Positions 8,035 to 15,478 of a DNA stretch of 15,740 nt are shown piece after piece. The stretch spans positions 1 through 15,740 of the forward strand of contig JASHRB010000099.1 in assembly GCA_030037575.1 (NCBI GenBank), in the 5' to 3' direction. The position numbers and the translations under genes were made by a program. Under the pieces are notes generated by a model. That model was not told the DNA's origin. It ran no database searches and was given only the letters and a program-made list of their open reading frames with translations. How positions within the stretch are numbered: the stretch's first letter is position 1; the number at the start of each line of letters is the position of its first letter. Origin of the DNA: Candidatus Sulfotelmatobacter sp. Lineage in GTDB: Bacteria > Acidobacteriota > Terriglobia > Terriglobales > Acidobacteriaceae.

Positions 8035-9007
8035 GCGCGAACTCACATTTGCGCAAGCTGTACGCGAAGCGCTGGCGGAAGAAATGCGCCGCGATTCGCG
8101 CGTGTGCATTCTGGGCGAAGACGTGGCCGAAGCGGGAACGCCGTTCAAAGTTCTTTCGGGGCTGGTTGAAGAATTCGGGGCAAAGCGCGTGGTCGATACT
8201 CCTATCTCTGAGGCCGGATTCACAGGCGTTGCGGTCGGAGCAGCCATGGCCGGAATGCGTCCGGTTGTCGACATCATGTTCGGCGACTTCATCACGCTGA
8301 CCATGGATCAGATGGTGAATCAAGCGGCCAAAGTTCACTACATGTCCGGGGGGCACTGGAAAGTTCCGATGGTGATGCGTACGACATTAGGCGCAACGAG
8401 GCGCTCGGCAGCACAGCATTCGCAGTCGCTGCACGCGTGGTTCAGCCACGTACCGGGGTTAAAGGTCATTTTGCCGTCGACTCCGTATGACGCCAAAGGC
8501 TTACTAAAATCAGCGATCCGCGACGAAAATCCCGTCGTTTTCTTCGAAGACAAAATGATGTACAAGCTGAAAGGCCCGGTGCCTGAAGACGATTACACGA
8601 TTCCGCTCGGCGTCGCCGATGTGAAGCGCGAGGGCGACGACATTACGCTGGTCGCAACCAGCAGCATGGTGCAGGTTGCTCTGGGCGCAGCAGACTTACT
8701 GGACAGAGAAGGCATAAGTGCAGAAGTGGTTGATCCGCGAACCACGTGGCCGCTCGATGAAGAAACCTTGATCGACTCGGCGAAGAAGACTTCGCGGGTG
8801 ATCGTGCTCGATGAAGGCTACGGCCGTTACGGCGTGACTTCGGAACTTGCCGCGGTGATTGCCGAAGGCGCATTCTACGATCTTGACGCGCCGGTGAAGC
8901 GCATGGGCGCGATGCACGTTCCGATCCCGTTTTCACCGCTGCTGGAAGACGCGACCGTGCCGACGGAACAAAATGTCTTCGAGGTCGCGCGATCGATGTG
9001 CCAGTGA
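8027..9007 (+). CDS. Thiamine-diphosphate-dependent 2-oxoacid dehydrogenase E1, beta subunit
   Basis: Beta subunit (326 residues) that pairs with E1-alpha. Its Pyr domain begins with LTFAQAVREALAEEM, GEDVAEAGTPF and DTPISEAGF, where Glu62 is the residue expected to activate the thiazolium cofactor. Then come MDQMVNQAAK and RRSAAQHSQSLHAWF, with His131 in the position used in the active-site channel. The C-terminal transketolase-like domain contains VVDPRTTWPLDEETL and VLDEGYGRYGVTSELA. AAQHSQSL resembles acetoin/pyruvate-type enzymes more than branched-chain ones. The ATG at 8027 is preferred over an upstream TTG at 8012: GAGG at 8017-8020 is a good ribosome site and MPERELTF is the usual start. 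It overlaps the E1-alpha stop by eight bases. Confidence 0.93.
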   Translation: MPERELTFAQAVREALAEEMRRDSRVCILGEDVAEAGTPFKVLSGLVEEFGAKRVVDTPISEAGFTGVAVGAAMAGMRPVVDIMFGDFITLTMDQMVNQAAKVHYMSGGHWKVPMVMRTTLGATRRSAAQHSQSLHAWFSHVPGLKVILPSTPYDAKGLLKSAIRDENPVVFFEDKMMYKLKGPVPEDDYTIPLGVADVKREGDDITLVATSSMVQVALGAADLLDREGISAEVVDPRTTWPLDEETLIDSAKKTSRVIVLDEGYGRYGVTSELAAVIAEGAFYDLDAPVKRMGAMHVPIPFSPLLEDATVPTEQNVFEVARSMCQ

Positions 9008-9015
9008 GGCATCAT

Positions 9016-9042
9016 CCCGCAGCCCACGCTTTCAGCTGCGGG
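9016..9042 (+). other. Stem-loop in the gap after E1-beta
   Basis: CCCGCAGC (9016-9023) pairs perfectly with GCTGCGGG (9035-9042) across an 11-base loop. It starts eight bases after the E1-beta stop and sits in a 101-base gap before the M24-fold gene. No run of T follows, so it is not a standard intrinsic terminator. It could be an mRNA processing or stability element, or a remnant of a dispersed intergenic palindrome. Confidence 0.5.
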
Positions 9043-9108
9043 GCGAGGGGATCTCAAGTTTGGCTGCACTTGAAGTTCGGCACATAGTTCGAAACTACTG
9101 GAGTTCTT

Positions 9109-10455
9109 ATGGCCCTCAAAACCTACGGAACCATGGCCGTCGATTGGGAGAACCGGATCGACTTCGACCGACTGCGCCGCGAGCGCCTGCAGCGCGCAAA
9201 AGATCTGCTGAAACAATCGGAGATGGGCGCGCTCCTCTGCTTCGACATGAACAACGTGCGCTATCTCACGGCGACTCACATCGGCACGTGGGCGCAGGAC
9301 AAAGCCAATCGCTTTACTTTGCTCCCACAAAACGAGGAACCAATCCTCTGGGATTTCGGCTCTGCCGCAAAACATCATCAGCTGAATTGCCCCTGGCTCG
9401 GCGAACGCTCCCGCCCGGGAATTTCCATGCTGCGTGGGGCGATGACTCCCGAGATGGGTCGCGCCCAGGATGTCGCCAAGAAAATCCGTATCGAGCTTGA
9501 AATGCGCGGCCTGCACAAAGAACCGGTGGGCATCGACATCATCGAATTGCCGGTGTTGTTCGCCCTTCAGCGCGAAGGCATCAAAGTCATCGATGGCCAG
9601 GCGCTCATGTCGGAAGCGCGTGTGATCAAAACGCAGGATGAAATTTCGCTGCTCAACCAAGCTGCGATGATGGTCGATGCCGCCTACGATGAACTCTATC
9701 GCACCATGAAGCCCGGCCTCCGCGAAAACCAAGCTGTCGGCCTGGTCAGTAAAGTTTTGTACGATCTCGGCTCCGAATATGTTGAAGCGGTGAACGCGAT
9801 CTCCGGCGAGCGCTGCAATCCCCATCCGCACGTGTTTTCGGATCGGGTTTTGCGTCCCGGCGACCCCGTCTACTACGACATTCTGCACTCCTACATGGGA
9901 TACCGCACTTGCTACTACCGATGCTTCACGGTCGGCTACGCCTCGCACGCCATGGTCGACGCCTACAAACGCTGCCGCGAATATCTCGACGCAGCGATCG
10001 AACTGGTTCGTCCCGGCCGCACCACTGCCGAAATTGCCGCCGTGTGGCCCAAAGCCGAAGCATTCGGATTCCCCAACGAAGAGGCCTGCTTCGCGCTCCA
10101 ATACGGACACGGCGTCGGCCTCGCCATCTGGGAGAAGCCGGTCATCAGCCGTCTCGTTTCATTCGATCATCCGGTGACGATAGCGCCGGGCATGGTCTTC
10201 GCGCTCGAAACTTTCTGGCCTTCGACCGATGGGTGGAGCGCCGCCCGCATCGAAGAAGAAATCGTCGTCACGCCGACCGGCCACGAAATCATCACGCGCT
10301 TTCCAGCAGAAGAATTGCTCGTGGCAGGCGCCCATTACTTCACGGTCAACGGCCGGTTGCCCACTACACGTGAGTCCGAAGCTCCACCGAGTTCTCGCGT
10401 GCTCGACCTGATGGAAGCCAGGGCAAAAACCGAGCGAGTGGGCGTCAGTGAATAG
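9109..10455 (+). CDS. M24-fold ('pita-bread') enzyme, DddP/creatinase-like, non-canonical metal site
   Basis: Predicted cytoplasmic protein of 448 residues. It has an N-terminal creatinase-type domain (about 20-170; FDRLRRERLQRAKDLL, LLCFDMNNVRYLT, PILWDFG) and a C-terminal M24 fold (about 180-405; SGERCNPHPHVF, YYDILHSYMGYRTCYYRCF, GHGVGLAIWEKP, GMVFALETF, ARIEEEIVVT). In true M24 metallopeptidases the five ligands are Asp, Asp, His, Glu, Glu. Here Asp257, His334, Glu367 and Glu382 align, but the second Asp is Cys268 and the usual downstream His in HExP is Trp341. From memory, layout and length recall DMSP lyase DddP, and the GYxT-C segment aligns with creatinase, which needs no metal; neither function is claimed. 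It is likely to be annotated as an Xaa-Pro peptidase by homology. The ATG has GGAG six bases upstream. It lies between E1-beta and E2 in the same direction. Confidence 0.85.
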   Translation: MALKTYGTMAVDWENRIDFDRLRRERLQRAKDLLKQSEMGALLCFDMNNVRYLTATHIGTWAQDKANRFTLLPQNEEPILWDFGSAAKHHQLNCPWLGERSRPGISMLRGAMTPEMGRAQDVAKKIRIELEMRGLHKEPVGIDIIELPVLFALQREGIKVIDGQALMSEARVIKTQDEISLLNQAAMMVDAAYDELYRTMKPGLRENQAVGLVSKVLYDLGSEYVEAVNAISGERCNPHPHVFSDRVLRPGDPVYYDILHSYMGYRTCYYRCFTVGYASHAMVDAYKRCREYLDAAIELVRPGRTTAEIAAVWPKAEAFGFPNEEACFALQYGHGVGLAIWEKPVISRLVSFDHPVTIAPGMVFALETFWPSTDGWSAARIEEEIVVTPTGHEIITRFPAEELLVAGAHYFTVNGRLPTTRESEAPPSSRVLDLMEARAKTERVGVSE

Positions 10456-10495
10456 GAAAACAGCATCGTCGAAATGTCTGTGACGATCGAGAATT

Positions 10496-10568
10496 GTCAT
10501 TCCCCAGCGGAGTTGCGTCCCGAAAAGAACGCGACGAAGTCGAGTGACCTGTCGTTTCTCTTGCTGGG
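10496..10568 (+). repeat. Possible dispersed intergenic repeat (degenerate copy)
   Basis: The 136-base gap between the M24-fold gene and E2 contains GTCATTCCCCAGCGGAG and then CGACGAAGTCGAGTGACCTG. From memory this resembles the GTCAT(C/T)C-type intergenic repeat family ('...GAGCG-AGCGAAG...GA-CTG') scattered through Acidobacteriota and other genomes. Only one copy is in this window, so the repeat status cannot be shown here. No gene of convincing composition occupies the stretch. Confidence 0.35.
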
Positions 10569-10591
10569 ATCAAAGAATCTGAGAATACTCT

Positions 10592-11797
10592 ATGCCTTTC
10601 AGAGTTGTCATGCCCGCCCTCGAGATGGCGCAGGAGACCGGCCGACTCATCGCCTGGCGAAAGCACGAGGGCGACCTCGTCACCGAGGGTGAACCGCTTC
10701 TCGAAATCGAGACTGACAAAGCTGTGATGGAAATCGAAGCTCCGGCCGACGGGATCCTTGCCGCAGTATCAGCTCGCGACGGAACTGACATTCCGGTGGG
10801 CCAAACGATTGCCTGGATCGTCGCACCCGGGGAACAACCGCCTTCACCAAGCGAATCTGGCACTGATGTGCCATCGGCGAGAACGAAGACCGAATCACGC
10901 GCTGCAAATGCCTCCGCCAGCAGGGACCAATCTTCACCGTCCAAGAGCGCAAAGATTTCTCCCAAAGCTCGCCGTCTCGCAAAAGAACTCGGAATCGATT
11001 TGAGCAAATTGCATGGCTCCGGTCCTGGCAGAGAAATTCTCGCGTCAGACGTTCAAGCCGCTGCCGCACTCGGGCCAATCAAGCCCGCGGCTGACAAAAA
11101 CCCGCAGATCATTGAGGTCCCCACCACTCTCGGCCGGCTCATGGCCGAACGCACGGCGCAAGGCTGGAGGACGATTCCCCAGTTCTTCGTCTCGCGCGAC
11201 GTCGATGCGACCACCCTCAATGAGCATCGCGCCAAGCTGGCCACCGAAATCGAGCGCACGCACAACATCCGCATCACTCATACTGATCTGTTGATCGCGC
11301 TCACCGCCAGGGTTCTGCTCAAACATCCGCGGCTAAATTCAAGTTGGACGGCCGAAGGCATTCGCCTCCACGCTCACGTCAACATGGGAGTCGCTGTCGC
11401 CGTGAAGGAGGGGGTGGTCGAAGCCGTAATTCCCAACGCGCACTGCGTGACTATCACTGAAGTTGCTGTGCAGCGGCGCGACATCACCAATCGCGCCCGC
11501 GCTGGTAAGTTGCGCCCCACCGACGTCGCTCATGCAACATTCACCATCAGCAATCTCGGCATGTATGGGGTCGACACATTCTCCGCCGTCATCATCCCCC
11601 CGCAAGCGGCAATCCTTGCCGTGGGCAGCATCGCCGATCGCGTTGTGGCAGTGGCAGGCCAACCAGCGGTTCGCCCCATGATGACGCTCACCCTCTCCAG
11701 CGACCATCGCGTTGTCGATGGCGCCCGCGCTGCCTTGTTTATGAGTGACCTCGCCGAATCCATCCGCGATCCACAGAACATTTCCGGAATGACGTAG
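10592..11797 (+). CDS. 2-oxoacid dehydrogenase E2, lipoyl acyltransferase
   Basis: Acyltransferase core (401 residues) that accepts the acyl group from E1 on its lipoyl arm and transfers it to CoA. A single lipoyl domain (1-78) carries the lipoylated lysine Lys43 in EIETDKAVMEIEAP. A Ser/Pro/Ala-rich linker (about 80-120) leads to a peripheral-subunit-binding domain (about 122-157; SPKARRLAKELGIDLSKL, GPGREI). The catalytic domain (about 172-401) contains GWRTIPQFF, NMGVAVAVKEG, FTISNLGMYGVDTF and the active-site motif DHRVVDG, with His372 and Asp376. The single lipoyl domain and overall length fit pyruvate, acetoin or branched-chain complexes of bacteria. The ribosome site is weak. No dihydrolipoamide dehydrogenase (E3) follows, so the complex must borrow an E3 from elsewhere. 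It is separated from E1 by the M24-fold gene. Confidence 0.93.
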   Translation: MPFRVVMPALEMAQETGRLIAWRKHEGDLVTEGEPLLEIETDKAVMEIEAPADGILAAVSARDGTDIPVGQTIAWIVAPGEQPPSPSESGTDVPSARTKTESRAANASASRDQSSPSKSAKISPKARRLAKELGIDLSKLHGSGPGREILASDVQAAAALGPIKPAADKNPQIIEVPTTLGRLMAERTAQGWRTIPQFFVSRDVDATTLNEHRAKLATEIERTHNIRITHTDLLIALTARVLLKHPRLNSSWTAEGIRLHAHVNMGVAVAVKEGVVEAVIPNAHCVTITEVAVQRRDITNRARAGKLRPTDVAHATFTISNLGMYGVDTFSAVIIPPQAAILAVGSIADRVVAVAGQPAVRPMMTLTLSSDHRVVDGARAALFMSDLAESIRDPQNISGMT

Positions 11798-11909
11798 TCC
11801 CATCAGCTCTCTCCTCCCGGCAAACCAAAATCCCTCCGGACCTCTCGTTTCCTGCTTCGATTCACCCTCTTCCGTGGCATACTCATTGTTCGCGAATCTC
11901 AGGAGGCCC

Positions 11910-14189
11910 ATGCGCCGCTCACTTCTTGCATCGTCTGTCATTGCTCTTTTTCTGCATCCCGCGATTGCCGATACTCCCCCACCTAGTGACAGTGCCCCGC
12001 TCGATGGATTCTCCGCGCAACACGCGCGCACCGAGCGTGAGTGGGAAAACAAATTTCGCGCGCTGCCCAGCGCCCAGAACGAGCGCGACTATATGCAGTT
12101 GCTGGCCGCGCGTCCGCACCATGTCGGCTCGGCTTACGATACACAAAATGCTGAGTGGATTCTCTCGAAGTTCAAAGAGTGGGGCCTCGACGCCCACATC
12201 GAGACGTTCAAAGTGCTTTTCCCGACGCCCAAGCGCCGCCTGCTTGAAATGACAGCCCCAACCGAATACATCGCGAAACTTCAGGAGCCGGTCGTCCCCG
12301 AAGACCCAACCACCAATCAGGTTGACGAACAGCTTCCCACTTACAACGCCTATTCGCACGACGGCGACGTCACCGCGCCGCTCGTCTACGTAAATTATGG
12401 CCTGCCCGACGATTACGACCGGTTGCAGCGCCTTGGGGTCGCGGTGAAAGGAGCGATCGTGATTGCTCGCTACGGCGAATCGTGGCGCGGCATTAAGCCG
12501 AAAGTCGCAGCCGAGCACGGCGCGGTCGGCTGCATCATTTATTCGGATCCAAGAGATGACGGCTACTTTTACGGCGACGTCTTTCCCAAAGGCCCCATGC
12601 GTCCCGACCAGGGCGTGCAGCGCGGCAGCGTCATGGATTTCGCATCGAATTATCCGGGTGATCCGCTCACTTTCGATCGCGGCGATCCCAATGCACCGCG
12701 CTATACCGCGAATGACGCTCCCAGCATCACAAAAATCCCCACGCTGCCAATTTCCTACGGCGACGCGCAACCGCTCCTTGCCGCTCTCACTGGCGCGCTT
12801 GCGCCGGAAGAGTGGCGCGGCGCTCTGCCAATTGCCTATCATGTTGGCCCGGGCGCAACCAAAGTACACCTGGTCGTCGAATCGAATTGGGATATTAAAG
12901 AGGTCAACGACATCATCACCCGCATCCCCGGTTCGTCTGAAGCTGACGAATGGGTGGTGCGCGGCAACCATCACGATGGATGGGTGAACGGCGCAGAAGA
13001 TCCCATCTCCGCTCAAGTCGCATTGCTCGAAGAAGCACGCTCATTCGGCGAACTGCTGAAGCAGGGCTGGAAGCCGAAGCGCACCATCATCTACTGCGCA
13101 TGGGATGGCGAAGAACCCATGTTGCTCGGCTCAACCGCCTGGGCAGAAACTCACGGCCGTGAACTGCAGCAGCATGCTGCCGTCTACATCAACACCGACG
13201 GTAATGGCCGCGGCTACCTCTTCATGGAGGGTTCCCACTCGCTCGAGCATTTCATGAACGAGGTGGCTCGAAACATTGAAGATCCGGAGACCAAGCTCTC
13301 AGTTTTCGATCGCGACCGCTTGGCCGACATCGTCAAAGCCAAGTCTGAAGATGAGCGCAAAGAACTTCGTCAGCGCGCCGATCTGCGCATGAACGCGCTC
13401 GGCTCCGGCACAGATTTCACGGCGTTTGTCGACCACCTCGGGGTCGCGTCGCTCAACCTCGCCTATGCGGGCGAAGACGATGGCGGCATTTACCATTCGA
13501 TCTACGACGATTTTTACTGGTACACGCATTTTTCCGACACCAATTTCGTGTATGGAGTCGCACTCTCACAAACCGTCGGCACCGCAGTAATGCGGATGGC
13601 CGATGCCGACGTTCTGCCTTACGAATTCACCGATTTCGCCGACACCATGCAAAAGTACGCGAAAGATCTGCAGAAGCTCTTGCACGATAAGCAGGAAGAA
13701 GCCCGCGAACGTGAGCAGGAATTAAAAGAAGACGCATTCCGCGCGGCGAACGATCCGCGCCAACCCACAATGGCTCCGCCGGCAGAAGAAATTCCTCCGC
13801 ACTTAAATTTCGCGCCGCTCGAAAACGCGCTCGACGCTCTCAATAAAAGCGCCGAGCGTTACAAAGCGGTGTTCAACAAAGCCGAAGCTTCCGGATTTTT
13901 GGGAAGCGATCAGCAATTGGCCGCACTGAATCAACTGCTGATCCAAAGCGAGCGCCGCCTCAGCGATTCTGCCGGCCTGCCACGCCGCCCCTGGTACAAG
14001 CACCTGATTTACGCGCCCGGCGTCTACAGCGGGTACGCACCCAAAACCATGCCCGGCATTCGCGAAGGCATTGAGCTTCGCCACTGGCAGGAAGCTGACG
14101 AAGAGATTGCCCGCGTGGCCAAGGCGCTCGAGTCGGAAGCCGGGCTGCTCGATTCCGCGTCGGCTGACCTCGAGGCATTCGCCAGGTAA
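11910..14189 (+). CDS. Secreted M28B peptidase, glutamate carboxypeptidase II / transferrin-receptor-like
   Basis: Exported zinc peptidase of 759 residues. The signal peptide is MRRSLLASSVIALFLHPAIA. A protease-associated domain (about 156-318; YVNYGLPDDYDRL, GAIVIARYGESWRG) interrupts the start of the M28 catalytic domain. All co-catalytic zinc residues are present by alignment from memory with human GCPII: His354 (GNHHDGW), Asp364 (GAEDP), Glu401-Glu402 (DGEE), Asp430 (INTDGN) and His529 (IYHSIYDD). The C-terminal transferrin-receptor-like dimerisation domain (about 628-759) has GLPRRPWYKHLIYAP and MPGIREGIE. Family members remove C-terminal Glu or acidic residues from peptides. A charged helical stretch (about 585-612, KYAKDLQKLLHDKQEEARE) precedes a proline-rich linker that seems longer than in GCPII. 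ATG at 11910 is used because AGGAGG (11901-11906) is three bases upstream; a GTG at 11874 is possible. It lies 112 bases after E2 and may be a separate transcription unit. Confidence 0.92.
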   Translation: MRRSLLASSVIALFLHPAIADTPPPSDSAPLDGFSAQHARTEREWENKFRALPSAQNERDYMQLLAARPHHVGSAYDTQNAEWILSKFKEWGLDAHIETFKVLFPTPKRRLLEMTAPTEYIAKLQEPVVPEDPTTNQVDEQLPTYNAYSHDGDVTAPLVYVNYGLPDDYDRLQRLGVAVKGAIVIARYGESWRGIKPKVAAEHGAVGCIIYSDPRDDGYFYGDVFPKGPMRPDQGVQRGSVMDFASNYPGDPLTFDRGDPNAPRYTANDAPSITKIPTLPISYGDAQPLLAALTGALAPEEWRGALPIAYHVGPGATKVHLVVESNWDIKEVNDIITRIPGSSEADEWVVRGNHHDGWVNGAEDPISAQVALLEEARSFGELLKQGWKPKRTIIYCAWDGEEPMLLGSTAWAETHGRELQQHAAVYINTDGNGRGYLFMEGSHSLEHFMNEVARNIEDPETKLSVFDRDRLADIVKAKSEDERKELRQRADLRMNALGSGTDFTAFVDHLGVASLNLAYAGEDDGGIYHSIYDDFYWYTHFSDTNFVYGVALSQTVGTAVMRMADADVLPYEFTDFADTMQKYAKDLQKLLHDKQEEAREREQELKEDAFRAANDPRQPTMAPPAEEIPPHLNFAPLENALDALNKSAERYKAVFNKAEASGFLGSDQQLAALNQLLIQSERRLSDSAGLPRRPWYKHLIYAPGVYSGYAPKTMPGIREGIELRHWQEADEEIARVAKALESEAGLLDSASADLEAFAR

Positions 14190-14254
14190 TGCCCGCTCCT
14201 GGCAGCCGACTCTGCTGGGTCTGCTGCCTGGGGGGGATCCGTCGAAAACAAAAC

Positions 14255-14286
14255 GAGCCGGAGACAGTGATCGCTGTCTCCGGCTC
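14255..14286 (-). terminator. Intrinsic terminator between convergent genes
   Basis: A perfect 13-bp stem (14255-14267 with 14274-14286) closes a six-base loop. Read on the minus strand it is followed by GTTTTGTTTTC, giving a proper U-rich tail for the thioredoxin-domain gene ending at 14319. On the plus strand, coming from the M28 peptidase gene, no T-run follows, but a second small hairpin (AACGCC, TTC loop, GGCGTT; 14287-14301) is adjacent. It is therefore best as a leftward terminator, possibly working in both directions. Confidence 0.8.
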
Positions 14287-14318
14287 AACGCCTTCGGCGT
14301 TCGGGGAGGATTCTATCT

Positions 14319-15356
14319 CTACTTTCCTGCACTGGCCACAGTTTGCGGCGGCTCGGTTAATTGCTGCTCAATCTCCTGGCGCAATGTGGCGTAGTCCAAG
14401 GCCCCGCTCATGAAATGCCCATTGATGAAGAAGCTGGGAGTGCCGTTGATGCCCAGGCGAGTGCCTTCCTTTCGGTCCCGGTCGACGGCGGCAGCTTCTT
14501 CTCCTGAATCCAGGCATTTGTCAAACTGTTCGGAATCCAGCTTCAGAGCTCTAGCTTGAGCCTTCAGCTGATCGACATCGAGCTCCTTGCTACGGAACAG
14601 TTCGTCATGAAATTCCCAGAACTTGTTCTGCCGGCTCGCACAGCGCGCCGCTTCCGCAGCTTTCTCGGCGCGCGGATGCATGGGCAGGGGGAAATCCTTA
14701 AATGAGAATGAAACCTTGTCGCTAAAATCGGCCGCCAGCTTTTTCACATCGGGGGCGACCTTCTGGCAGTACGGACACTCGTAGTCGGCAAACTCGACCA
14801 AGGTGACCTGCGCCTTCCGCGGACCTTCTGTCATTTGCGGATTTGCAGCTTCCAAAGTCGCGCTGGGAGGAGCGAGAACGATGTACACCGTCGATTCTGC
14901 GCGCAAGGTCTGCAAATAGGCCGCCCTTGCTCGGTCGCTTCGCAGTTGGCGGATCTTTTCGAGAATCTTCTCTCGCACTGCCTCGTAGGGCTGATCGGTT
15001 TCCACCCCTTCGTAATAGACCTTCATCTGATCTTCGGTAGGATCCTTCACTTTTGAGTTGACTTCCCGATCAACGAGTTGTGCGACGGTCAAATGCTCGC
15101 TGGCGGCCTTCTGCTCGAGCAATTTCTTATCGATGAGGTCGTTCAACGCCTTGGTTTCGACTTGATAATACTGATAGCGAGCAGCCAGGAGTTTCCCCGA
15201 CTCCTCCTGTTCGAGATCTGACATTGTTATCTTTACTCCGCCCACGTTGGCCACCACGCTGTCGGTGCCTTCGCTCTGTGCGGCGATACGCCCCATTGCC
15301 GCAAATACAAGCGAGCCGCTCAAACTCAACCCCAGAACCATCTTGGAAACTGACAT
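14319..15356 (-). CDS. Periplasmic SurA-N-like / DsbA-like thioredoxin-fold fusion protein
   Basis: Exported protein of 345 residues. The signal peptide is MSVSKMVLGLSLSGSLVFAAMGRIAAQ. An N-terminal segment (about 30-160) has the look of SurA/parvulin chaperone N-domains: VVANVGGVKITMSDL, then ALNDLIDKKLLEQKA and a run of charged helices. The C-terminal DsbA-like domain (about 175-330; thioredoxin_4 type) contains VTLVEFADYECPYC with active-site CPYC at 194-197, and the cis-proline in GTPSFF (Pro307). Two further cysteines (239 and 281) could form a structural disulfide, as in BdbD-like proteins. The likely role is thiol oxidation or isomerisation of exported proteins, with the N-domain binding unfolded clients. 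ATG at 15356 is preferred over one at 15425 because GGGGGA (15361-15366) is a strong ribosome site and the signal peptide begins there. It converges on the M28 peptidase gene. Confidence 0.88.
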   Translation of the reverse strand: MSVSKMVLGLSLSGSLVFAAMGRIAAQSEGTDSVVANVGGVKITMSDLEQEESGKLLAARYQYYQVETKALNDLIDKKLLEQKAASEHLTVAQLVDREVNSKVKDPTEDQMKVYYEGVETDQPYEAVREKILEKIRQLRSDRARAAYLQTLRAESTVYIVLAPPSATLEAANPQMTEGPRKAQVTLVEFADYECPYCQKVAPDVKKLAADFSDKVSFSFKDFPLPMHPRAEKAAEAARCASRQNKFWEFHDELFRSKELDVDQLKAQARALKLDSEQFDKCLDSGEEAAAVDRDRKEGTRLGINGTPSFFINGHFMSGALDYATLRQEIEQQLTEPPQTVASAGK

Positions 15357-15443
15357 GATCTCCCCCAATGTCAAGCCATAAACTTTTGTTTTTGACTTTG
15401 GCCCATTTGTGGTATGCAGTCGCATGGAACGGAATGAATCAGA

Positions 15444-15464
15444 TGGGGCTCATGGCGAGCCCCA
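15444..15464 (-). terminator. Candidate terminator hairpin upstream of the DsbA-like gene
   Basis: TGGGGCTC (15444-15451) pairs perfectly with GAGCCCCA (15457-15464) over a five-base loop. On the minus strand it begins 14 bases after the stop codon of the partial gene at the right edge and is followed by TCTGATTCATTCC, a T-containing but not continuous tail. It fits a weak intrinsic terminator separating that gene from the DsbA-like gene. Confidence 0.5.
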
Positions 15465-15478
15465 CGGTTGAGAAAAGC

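Noticed and set aside
8875..10110. A 411-codon minus-strand frame opposite the M24-fold gene
   Set aside because: It is antisense to a gene with a clear family signature and a ribosome site; the protein has no coherent motif order.
10465..10487. Small hairpin ATCGTC/GACGAT after the M24-fold gene as a terminator
   Set aside because: Only six base pairs with an 11-base loop and no T-run; not distinguishable from chance.
11919..13016. A 365-codon minus-strand frame opposite the M28 peptidase gene
   Set aside because: It mirrors the codon bias of the peptidase gene and shows no domain or plausible start context.
15409..15427. TGGTATG upstream of the DsbA-like gene as a fourth GntR operator
   Set aside because: Only the first seven bases match; the rest of the 19-base pattern and the ACCA arm are absent.
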